A stretch of DNA of 64,000 nt. Origin: Anarhynchus alexandrinus (taxonomy: Eukaryota > Chordata > Aves > Charadriiformes > Charadriidae). The position numbers and the translations under genes are program-made. The DNA lies in NCBI GenBank assembly GCA_008711295.1, contig VUYV01000020.1:2653296-2717295 (forward strand). Reading direction: 5' to 3'. The notes below the pieces were generated by a model, which did no database searches, was not told the origin of the DNA, and saw only the letters and a list, made by a program, of their open reading frames with translations. Positions 12,301 to 24,300 of the stretch are shown here, one piece after another; position 1 is the first letter of the stretch, and every line of letters begins with the position of its first letter.

Positions 12301-15300
12301 TGACAATATATAGTAGGAACCTTGAGTGCTACATTGTTATTTAACAAAAAAAAATTGTATCTGCAGTATTCATGTGACATAGTTTTCAGATTAAATATTT
12401 TTAATATTTATATAAGTATTAAAAGTTATGTTGATGTATTATTGTCTCATGAATACAAACTAATCAGGCTTAAAATAATTAATTAAAGTATATTCAAATC
12501 TTGTATGGTTATTGTTTTAATATATCTTCTCTTTGCAGGCTAACTTGGCAAAACAGGAAGGCTACCTGAAAATAGCTAATGCAGAATTAGCAAAGGCTCA
12601 GGAGGCATTAGATGAAAAGCAAGCTGAACTGGATAAAGTGCAGGCAAAGTTTGATGCAGCAATGAAGGAGAAAATGGTAAGATAGAAGTATTTTAGTGTT
12701 ATGAAAAGTGCTTGCATACAATACTGTTATGTAATCAGGAATTGATACACACATTTAGGGCCTGCTATCTTGAATGACATGGATAGGGTTTAGGTATAAA
12801 AATAAGAGATTTAAATCTATGTTCTCTCATATTTCCTTCTTTCTGTGAACAGGAACATATTAGACAGTAGATGCACTTAGAGTTCTCAAAAATGAATTTT
12901 AAATAAATAAAATGGTTATAATAAGAGGATGAAAAAATATATAAGATAACCCTTTAGATTTTTGCATTCTATTGTGTCGTGGTTTAGGCCAAATTGGCTA
13001 CTGGGGACCTAGGGGACCCCAGATGGGACCGACAGATGCTCCCCTCTACCCTTCCCCTCAAACCAGGACATATTGTTAAATTACGTAGGACATTTTTTCA
13101 ATTTTAGGACTTACTGAATGATGCAGAAACATGCAGAAGAAAGATGCAAGCAGCCTCTGCGCTTATAGATGGACTGAGTGGAGAGAAAGTTAGGTGGACT
13201 CAGCAAAGTAAAGAATTTAAATCTCGGATTAACAGGTATCAAAATCATCAGAGAAAAAAAATCCAAAATATGTGTAAAAACAGAAGAGCTAGTAAGAAAT
13301 TTAATAGCTTTAATAGCTGTACTTCATTTTCCTCCTGGAAATCTTAATATAGTTACACAATTAAGTGAACTATCCTGAAATTTGATTTTTTCTCCCGTAA
13401 GTGAATGCCTGAGTGCTGAGTGCTTGTATTTCAGTTCAGAACAATACCTATGATTTTGGAATTTATCTTCAAAGGGATTGTTTCTAGTGCAGTTACGTGC
13501 CTGTGTTACAGCTGCCTCTCCTGACGCCCTAACACTGCACCTCATTCCACTCTTTCCAATAGGCGGGAGGTAGGGATTATCTAAGGCTGACACTGAGAAG
13601 GAAAATGTCAAGGATTCCTACCCTAATACTGAATAGGAAAAGAAGCATTCCTTTTGATATCAGTTTTGGCATATTTGAACAAAAGAAGGAGGCCTAGAGA
13701 CCAGACGATAACCTTTGTCCTATAGTCTGTGTGTTGAAACACAGGTGGGCAGTAGACCTTATTCTGAGAAACTTGGAAACTTGGGAGTCCCCATTGTGCT
13801 GCTGTCCAAATGACAAAATGTTGAGCAGCTTAGGAGCCAGAGGTCCTAGTTGTCTAGAAAACAGGAAACCTGTCAAAATGCTTGCTAAAGGTAAAGAGCC
13901 TGAAAGTTTAGGCTCAGCTTCTGTGGAATACTTCTGTTTCCATACATTTCCTATGGGGAAATTGGACATTTCTGATGAGCTCTGCTCATCCAGAGAGAAT
14001 TAAGTTTGTATCTTTTGCTAAATATTGTGTTGCAGACATACTTTTAAGAAGTAAACCAATTTCTTGCTTCAGTTATGAAAGAAGGAATAGTTGTCATCAG
14101 GGCTTTATTACTTTGTAGGGCTGAAGATAATGTTTTCATACGATAGTACTTTTAAGTTTTGCCACAAAAATATTTTGGAAACACAAAGAAACTGCTGTTC
14201 TCAAAGAGCAACAGTTCTCTTCTTAAATTGTCCTCAGAACAGGTGTTCTTATGTTTCAAAAGCTGGTTGTCTTAAATCAATAGAAATTGAAATTGTACAT
14301 CACCTTTTAATTGTGATTGTGTTCCTTTTCTAGACTTGTGGGAGATGTACTGCTCTGCACAGGTTTTCTTTCATACTGTGGACCTTTTAATCAAAGCTTC
14401 AGGAAGCTTTTGCTTAAAGATTTATGGGAAGCAGAGATGAGAGCCCATAAAATCCCCTTTTCTGAAAATTTGAACCTGATTTCTATGTTGGTAGATCCGC
14501 CAACAGTAAGTTCTTGGTGCTTAGTGGGTTTCATTTTCATTTCAATGAACATATTCTGTGACTGTTCGCCAGCATTATGCTTGCCTTGAACAGAACTATA
14601 ATCCCGAATATTGCTGTGCTGTGTAGTTCTGGGGTTTCCAAATGTTCTTGGCAATTTCCACTAAACATCTGAGTACTAAGCAATGTTTAGATAGATAAAC
14701 AAGTTATATATTATAAACAAGTGACATATTAGATAGTTGCCAGTAAGACAGTGCACTTTCAAGTATCTTATTTTGAGAACCCATCACCACAGCTATAGAT
14801 CACGCATCTACTAAAACAGTGGGTTTGGTTGTTAGCTTTGGGTTCTGCCAATATTATCTGGGTCTGGTTTCAAAAATAAATTTTATATCAAAGATAACGT
14901 TTAAAAAAGAATGCATAAAGTCTTTTCATTCAATGTGAATGTATGAGAAACCAAACAGAGGACAATGCCAGAATCATCGTTTCCTTCAGTAAATATTAAG
15001 CCCCCAAAGCTCTCTTAGTCTGGTTTTCTCTTAATTGATCCCAATGTTTAATTTTGCTATCAAGCTGCCTTTTGACTTTCTTACACTTTTAAAATATATT
15101 TTTTTCATCATTCTATATAGTTAGAAATATCCATAAAAATAAAATCCTTAAAATATTTTTTCATCTGCTTTTTTTTAATTATTTTTATTCTTCAGATTAG
15201 TGAGTGGAATCTTCAAGGACTGCCTGGAGATGATCTCTCAATTCAGAATGGTATCATTGTCACTAAGGCGACTAGATATCCGCTTTTGGTAGATCCACAA

Positions 15301-18300
15301 ACTCAAGGGAAATCATGGATTAAAAAGAAAGAACAGGATAATGAATTACAGGTGAACAGTGTTTTAAAGGAATAATGTGCTGTATGATATTCCTTCAAAC
15401 ATTGCTTTAGAGCGTGTCTACATTTGAGTCAGTGTAACTCATACACGCATATCTGAGATAACTTTAGCTTGTGTGGAGAGTGACAGTGATGTAGATTCAT
15501 CAGTAGGGAACTTGACAAGAGCTGTAAATCCCATTCGAGGACTTGGAAAGGATTATATAGTAAGGAAATACTGTTATGAAATCTAGCAAGAAGTGTGAAA
15601 GAGAAGGAGGTAGCCTGGTGTTCAAAATTGGTGAGTACATTCCCTATACAGAGGGCAAAGTGGTGAAAAGTATAGCAAAAGAGTGTAATACAAAATTACT
15701 AAATGAGACTAAACTGGGCAACTATTAGTAATATTACAAAGGCAGGATAACTTACAGCTTTGAAAATGTTGGCAAAGTACTTAAACTGATGCAGTCCAGA
15801 ATTTAGAACCCAAAATAGAATTCGCACATGAAGTTACTGCTACAAAAGTTAATTGAGGACAACCAGTTGAAATCAAACCATAGACAAGGCTGTCTATTCT
15901 AATGTTACAGCTACTTTAATAGCTCTCTTATAGCTTAAGCCAGTAGGGTTCAATGTCTGCTCATGAAATATAATACAAAGACATGCACGTGTTACCTGCA
16001 GTTTGCATCACAAATTAATTTTTCACAAAAGAAGTAGCATTGGAAAAGGAACGTGCATTTTAAAACCCTTAACCTGGATGTTGCAAAATCTCACATGTCC
16101 TCCTGAATCTCAATAAATTTTCGGGGTTTTAGGTTCTCTAGATTTTGAAGATTTTAAGTCTTGGAGTAAAGTGAATGTGAAGTTCTTGCTTATTGTTTTA
16201 TCGTTAATAAAGCAAACTGTCAGAACCACAGAAAAATTGAGGTTGGAAGGGATCTCTGAAGATCACCTAATCCAGCCTCCTTGCTCAAAGCAGGATCTAC
16301 TAAAGCAGGTTGCCCAGGACTGTGTCGAGTTGGGTTTTGAATACGTCACCACCTCTTTGGGCAACCTGTTTTAGTCTTCAACCACCCTCACAATAAAGTG
16401 TTGTGTTTTGTTTTTTTCTTATGTTTAAATGGAATTACCTCTATTTCAATTTGTGCCCATTACACCTTGTCCTGTTACTGTGTGCCACTAAGAAGAGTTG
16501 GTCTCCCTGTTCTTCATTCTTACTCACCAGGTGTTTACATACATACATAAATACCCTTGTGAGCCTTCTTGATGCTAAATAATCCCAGCTCTCTCAACTT
16601 TCTTCATATGTCAAGTGCTCCAATCTCTTAATAATCTTAGTGGTCATTTGCTGGACTCAATTCAGTGTCTTTCTTATACTGGGGAGCCCAAAACTAGACA
16701 GAGTACTCCAGATATGTCTCCAGTACTGAGTAGAGGGGTAGGATCGCCTTCCTCAACCTGCTGGTAATGTTTTTCCTAATGCAGCCCAGAACGCTGTTGG
16801 CCTTTGATGCAAAGGCAGATGGCTGGTTTATGCCCAACTTGTTGTCCACCAGGAGCCCAAGGTCTTTTTCTGCAAAGCTGTTTTTCAGTAGAATGGCCCT
16901 ATTTCATACCTGTAGAGAAAATCTTGAAAGTAATATGAGAACTCTATGATAGTCAAAATCTAGGAAGCAATACCAAATTAGTGTTTTATTTATTTATTCA
17001 TGTCTTTTAATGAATTCAGATATTATAAATACCATTTCATGATATTTCAAACATCTGAGTTCATAATACTGTAACTGTAATTCATCTGTTAGACTGAATT
17101 CAGGTTTCCAGAAAGAAATTCTCAACACTTCAAAGCTAAAATAGGGAAATCTAGTCCTCAGCACACAGAATAGAAAATTAAAAGTTAGGTATCTCTGATT
17201 TCAAACAGATATGTAACATCTTCAATTCCCAATAAGCTGTACCAGTTTTACTTGATACATTATTACTCTCATAATGAAGTTTTGTGGATTCCATTACAGC
17301 CCATCTTTTAAGTCACCTTTCTATGATACTTTTAATTGTATACACAAGAAGTATTTCTGCATAAATAGCTGAATAGTCAACATTTATTATTTCTTTAAAA
17401 TGCAACTAACAAAACCAACAGAAAAATGTCATAGTTAGATCTGTTGTTTTCATGTAAGACTTTGAAGAAATGTTTTTGTTCTTATATCAATTTATAATTT
17501 ACTTCTTGAGGTAACAACTTTGAATGACAAGTATTTCCGTACACACCTAGAAGATAGTCTTTCACTGGGACGATCACTTGTGATTGAAGATATAGGTGAA
17601 GAGTTGGATCCAGTCCTTGATAATATATTAGAAAAGAATTTCATGAAATCTGGAACTTCTTTTAAGGTTAGTAATTGAACAAAAAACCTGGAATAAGTAG
17701 TTAGCTTTGTGATGAATGATATTTTACCCTTTTATTCCAAACCTCTGCTGAATCAGGTAAACTTTGTATTCAGTAGGGTAGCGTGAAGAATCAAACTGAA
17801 CTAATAAAATATAGGAGACAGAGCCTCAGCTGAGTAGTAAGTTCATGCATCTAGAATTTTAGTTTAACTACTGAAGTTACTACTGAAGATTCCAAACTGA
17901 AACCAGTTATGTTTATCCTATTGAATGCTTACAATACTTTCTACTGATTTTCAAGCACTTTCATTTTACACCATTTAACAGAATTAATAGAATTGATAAG
18001 ATCTCTCTCTTACTAGTGTGGAGCATGACTGTAGCAACTGCAGAATCTTTAATCTGGAATAGAACTGGTTCCTGATGGAACAAGCCAAAAAGCATGAAGT
18101 TTTATTCATAATATTAAGTATATTCCCAACCCTGAAAAATCGTCTTTCTGACCTTCATTAGATAAAAAAATCACTCCCAAATTTTAAAAACAACCTCCCT
18201 TCAAACATCCTGAAATAAAATTACTATATTTCAGAAGAGAGCATCTGTTGTTTGCCCCAGTGGCCGGTCTTGCCTAAACCAGAAATGTATTTTTCTCAAA

Positions 18301-21300
18301 TAATCTTAATTAACTGACTGGGATATGAGAGAGACCGTAGACCAGATTGTTGATGATAATGAAAATCAAAAGATTGCTATTTTTGTGGAGTAGTTTTACT
18401 TTGAATGTCAGAGCAACCAATATGCTTAAGGGAGTGGTTTGGTCCCACTCCTCCTTCAGACAGGTATTTGAAGTGGCCTTGAAGGGTCATAAATAGTGAT
18501 CAGATTTCCTTGTGCACATGCAGCTTTCAAGTTAGACTGCTGATTTAGAATATCTTGACTTCTGTGAAAAATTTCTGTGGAAAACTGAATAAATTTATAG
18601 TTCCTTTAGAAAGTTTTTTTTTAGATCCACCTACTCTTAATACTATATAGAATTAATTTCCAATAATTTATGTTCCATTGTTAGATCAAATAATTTCTTT
18701 TTTTTCCCTGAACACAAGAGAACAATGATTTCTCCAAAGGTCAGTAGTTTCTACCATCTTCATTTGAGGTGTGATTATAAGCACAAAACCTAAACCAAAT
18801 GGTTCTGAAGCCATTAATTAGAACCCACAGTGGAAGTAATCCCTGTATTTACCTGGAGGCGAATGCTACTTTTATAATATACCCTAACTGCTACCTTTGG
18901 TCATCAATTGTTATTTTCATGACAAATTTGAATAGTGAAATAAACTTCCTCTCTTTGGCATTTCAAATAATGTACATTTTTTTCTGGTCAATATTATTGA
19001 GTCAAATAAAGCTCATTTTCCTTTGCTTAATACTATTCTAACGTACTCCACAGGTGAAAGTTGGTGATAAGGAAGTAGATGTTATGAGTTCATTTAGACT
19101 ATACATTACTACAAAGCTACCCAATCCTGCTTTCACGCCTGAAATTAATGCAAAAACATCAATTATTGATTTTACTGTTACAATGAAAGGACTCGAGAAT
19201 CAGTTACTGAGAAGAGTAATTCTTACTGAAAAACAGGTAAGCTAACATCACACACAAACCATAGGGATACTTTTTTTTTTTTTAATTATTATTTAACTGG
19301 TTTTAGCATGTAGGGAAAAGCATTTTCCTGGAGAAACTGGCTGCTCATGGCTTGGATGGGCGTACTTATCACTGGGTAAAAAAAATGGCTGGAAGACCTG
19401 GCCCAAAGAGCGGTGGTGAATGGAGTTAAATCCAGTTGGTGGCCAGTCACAAGTGGTGTTCCCCAGGGCTCAGTATTGGGGCCAGTTCTGTTTCATATCT
19501 TTATCAGTGATCTGGCTGAGGGGATTGAGTGCACCCTCAGTAAGTTTGCAGATGACACCAAGAGGGGTGGAAGTGTTGATCTGCTTGAGGGTAGGAAGGG
19601 TCTACAGAGAGATCTGGACAGGTTGGATTGATGGGCCAAGGCCAATGGTATGAGGTTTAACAAGGCCAAGTACTGGGTCCTGCGCTTGGGTCACAACAAC
19701 CCCATGCAACACTACGGGCTTGGGGAAGAGCAGCTGGAAAGCTGCCCGGCAGAGAAGGACCTGGGGGTGTTGGTTGACAGCTGGCTGAACATGAGCCAGC
19801 AGTGTGCCCAGGTGGCCAAGAAGGCCAATATCATCCTGGCCTGTATCAGGAATAGTGTGTCCAGCAGGACTAGGGAAGCAATCGTCCCCCTGTGCTTGGC
19901 ACTGGTGAGGCTGCACCTCGAATACTGTGTTCAATTTTGGGCCCCTCACTACAAGAAAAACATTGAGGTGCTGGAGCATGTCCAGAGAAAAGCAACAAAG
20001 CTGGTGAGGGGTCTGGAGCACAGGTCTTATGAGGAACAGCTAAGGGAACTGGGGTTGTTTAACCTGGAGAAAAGGAGGCTGAGAGGAGACCTTATCACTC
20101 TCTACAACTACCTGAAAGGAGGTTGTAGTGAGGCGGGTGTCAATCTCTTCTCCCAAGTAACAAGCAATAGACAAGAGGAAACAGCCTCAAGTTGCACCTG
20201 GAGAGGTTTAGACTGGGAATTAGGAAAAATTTCTTCACAGAAAGGGTTGTCAAGCATTGGAACAGGCTGCCCAGGGAAGTGGTGGAGTCACCAACCCTGG
20301 AGGTATTTAAAAGATGTGTAGATGTACTGCTTAGGAACATGGTTTAGTGGGGGACTTGGTGTTGCTAGATAAATGGTTGGACTCAATAATCTTAAAGGTC
20401 TTTTCCAACCTAGACAATTCTATGATTCTATCAAAAAGAAATGCTTAAAAGGAAAAAGACATCAGCCATTTTCTAAAATTTTATTCAGATTGAGTATAGA
20501 AATTTCCAAGTAACAAAAGTACACCTAGAGGGTATTCTATGTATGGTTGTCAGTGTGACACAAACAATTAAGCACAAACATTTGGCATTGGTAAGATATT
20601 GAATAAACACCGCTTTAAAAAAAAATGTTGTAAACCATGTTTTACATACCTGAAAAAGTAAAATGCACATTTCATGAACTTGAAAAATCAGCAAATGAAT
20701 TTTAAGTATGATTCATAGTTACAGTCCATAAAGTGTCATGCCATTTTCTTGTTTTTTAATAATAGGAACTAGAGGCAGAACGAATTAAACTCATGGAAGA
20801 TGTAACTTTTAATAAGAGGAAGATGAAAGAACTGGAAGACAATCTTCTGTACAAACTAAGTGCAACCAGAGGTTCTGTATCAAAGTGTAAAAGAATCAGG
20901 ATTAAGCAGATTAGGCAGATTAAGCTGATTCGCATTAGAACCTTTCCATACAGAAATTGATTTATCTATCCAAGATACAATAACAGATCATCCAGTGGTA
21001 GAAATTTGAAGTGTGGTGATTTACCAGTGTATGAGGGATTTGGTACTATAGTATGACACCATATACAACCCTAAGAAACTAAGTATTTTTAACACCAAAA
21101 AAAGTTTTGTGAAACAAATCAATTTCTTGGTTCAAATGAGATAAGGTATCTGATCATGGGCAAATCCTTAACCCAGTGAAAATATGAAGTACAATGGGCT
21201 AGCTTAAATGGTGTTGAAACTCTTTTGCAGTATTTTAGGAGGCTGCACATGATCAATTACTGTCTCTTTGGTGGAAAAAGAAGGTGGTAACTTACAGCTA

Positions 21301-24300
21301 ATCGATCAGTAAGCACTTGAGATGCAGGAATACTGTTGTGTGACCATCACCTTTAGGACCCCAAGTCTTCTTGACTTCGAGTGTACCAATCAACAGACTT
21401 TACAATAATTGAAGTACTGTGCGTTATGTGCATAAGAAAGGTGACTTCTCTAGTACGTGCTGCAAAGCTCTTGGTGTAGATACATTCATATTGACATAGG
21501 TTGGATGTCTTTGTTTAGCATGTTGAATATAAAAATAATTTTTAGTGTTACATATCCTGTTTAGTCTCCATTTTAAAAGCTTTCTGCAATTCAGTAAATC
21601 ATTTCCATTTGTTATAAATAATTCCTGTAATTTGACCTTTCAATTTTAACACATATGAAGTGAAAAAATTGTTATAAAAATGTCCTAAACATTCAATATT
21701 TGACCTTTTTAGGTTCGCTAGTAGATGATGAATCCTTGATTGGTGTTCTGCAGACAACTAAGCAAACAGCTGCTGAAGTAGCTGAAAAGTTGTCTGTGGC
21801 AGCAGAAACTGAAGTGAAGATTAATGCTGCTCAGGAGGAGTATCGACCTGCTGCTACACGTGGAAGCATTCTTTATTTTCTTATTACAGAAATGAGCATG
21901 GTCAATAATATGTATCAAACTTCATTGGCTCAGTTCTTGAAGTTATTTGATCAATCCATGGCCAAGTAGGGAGACACAAATTTTTCTGCTATTCAGATGT
22001 TTGTCTTTCCAATGTATTTGCTGTTATTAACATGCTTTCTTTGTCCCTTCTTTCATGATTCAGATCTAAGAAGTCTCCTTTACCTCAGAAAAGAATCGCA
22101 AATATTATTGAGTATCTTACCTTTGAGACTTACTCATATTCTGTTAGAGGCTTATATGAAAACCACAAATTCCTCTTTACCCTCCTTCTGACATTAAAAA
22201 TTGATCTTGAGAGAGGACATGTGAAAAACAGAGAGTTCCATGCACTCATTAGAGGTAAGTTTAAAAAATTGTGTTATATGTAGAGCTAATTTCAACTTTT
22301 TAAAATTTATACCATTTCAAAGTACGATTTTTTTGGCTGCATGTTTTCTACCATGCAATTCTGTTGGAGCTGTCTCTGTCCTTATCCCTGCTGCAGTCCA
22401 GTGAAGCAGTTAGGTGCAGTTCCCCATCACAGTTCTATCTTTGCCATTTACCCAGGCTGTGTGCTATCCAGAGATCAAGATGATAGTTCTGCTTCTCTCC
22501 ATCAATCGGTTATCAATCAATTGTGTATTTTTGTATTACATTTCCATCCTTATTTTTATAAATTAGGTGACTTCTTGTTCCTTTGCTTCTCTGCTTTGAT
22601 GGAGCTTCATAAAGCTATCTCCTAAGTTGCCAGAACAACTCCACATAAAGTCCAGGAGGTGCTACAAACAGTCTTTTTTCAGTTTCAGATTGAGCTTTCT
22701 CTGACTTTTGCCAACCAGCTAACACTGACTTTTAGAGAACATAATGTGTTTCGGTGGCCCAGTTGGCCACATCTGCCTCCTCTGTACTATGTGTATTTGT
22801 GCCTCTGATGAAAAACGTGGTCAGGATTGCTTATGTGGAGGTCGATATAAAACCTGTTTGAATTTTACAGTCTTCAAATGAATCTTGCAAAGGTCTAATG
22901 TCAAAGTAGTGAACCTAGATTTGAAGATCATTATCTGCCTCTAATGAATAAAATGGATATGAAACAAGGTTAACTGTTTTGCTTTCCAGTTTGTTGTAAT
23001 GGTTTTATCCTTTGAGAATGGTATCCAGCTACAAATTTACCACTGATGTCAGGCAGGACATGCTTGGAAGTGCTTTCAAAATGAACTGTCTGCTTTAGTA
23101 AAGTGTTAGACAAGGAAACATATTTCTTGGCTTCTCAGCAACTGGATTCTTGTTCTGCCAAAGGAGAGTATACCTTGGGTGTCTGAAGCAGAAAGTGGTC
23201 ACTTACCCCTTTTTAACTGTTCAGAATCTGTAATAAAGTACAGGAGCACTTTTAGCAATTTTTGTCTAGAAATATGATTACAGTTTCCTGCCCAGCTTTA
23301 CCACAGTTGATTTCATAGTGAGAAATTCTTCTGGTGTAAAAAATGACACTGAGAAATTCTTCTGGTGTATAAAATGACACCAAAGTAACAATAGATTTGC
23401 TATAATCATCCACATGATATTATATCAGATTGGGAAGTCGGCAGATGCTTAGCCAAATTGTCCTGGACTCTTAAGTATCTTCTGCAATGAATGAATTGTT
23501 CAATTTTCCTCCTTGGATGAGCAGTCCTTGGTGCCAAATGAATGCCATGTTACCAAACATTATTGAGCAGCTGAAGAAAGGATTTATTTGAAAAATAAAT
23601 CTCTCTTCCTCTTCTTTCCATTTCTTTTCCAGGAGAGCTTTCATGGCTTATCATCAGCTGTATTATCAGGGGATGTCTCAGTGAAACATTGCTATTTGAA
23701 ATGAAAAAGTCTCTAGAAGTCATTATTCAGCTAGTCTCAGGAGTTTATCAACTCTAAGTCTTTCCTTCTGCTAAAGTACATAAATTGAATTTCATTCTAC
23801 TAAGAAGAAGTTCTGGGATCCATACATGGATCCCAGGCAGCTATTTCAAACTATATATCCTAATGCCGAAGACATAAGAGGATGCTTGAAGGAAACTTTA
23901 ACAGGTAGTTACAGGAAATAGAGGAAAATCAGTATTTGCATCTCAGATTTCATGAAGTCCCCTTTCTTTCTGTAAGGTTCCTGAAGCTTGTCATCCCTGA
24001 GGTAAAGGGAAAGAGAAAAAGCATAAGAGTAGGAAAACTGTATAGTAACTGCACATGAAGTAGCTTTACGTTTTTGCATGACAGAAATAGTTTAGTTATA
24101 CATAAGAACTTCACATTCTTGAACAAGAGTTTGCCCTTTTATCGGCCCTTTAGTAGTTCATGAAAACATTCAAATCATATAATAATCATATCTAATTCTG
24201 TTTCTTGATTATATCTAACCGTATCCATGCGTGGAGAAAAGCATTGCACAATTTTATCTAGATGCTGGGACTTTTCACATATGCCTATGAATGGCAAAAT

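Larger units (their letters stand above)
11129..15195. other. DNAH8 introns 8 to 11 (exons 9 to 11 excepted)
   Basis: Contains the gap-linked repeat at 11431-11506 and the 96-bp element at 12975-13070. The introns 13236-14333 and 14506-15195 show nothing recognisable; 13400-14000 is less AT-rich than its surroundings but I could not identify it. Confidence 0.75.
15352..21712. other. DNAH8 introns 12 to 15 (exons 13 to 15 excepted)
   Basis: Holds the antisense CR1 at 16212-16912 and the sense CR1 at 19312-20433. The remaining sequence, including the intron 17667-19053 and 20872-21712, is AT-rich without recognised features. Confidence 0.75.

Noticed and set aside
19650..20321. 223-codon plus-strand frame as a host gene
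   Set aside because: CR1 ORF2 C-terminal part, followed by a CR1 tail.
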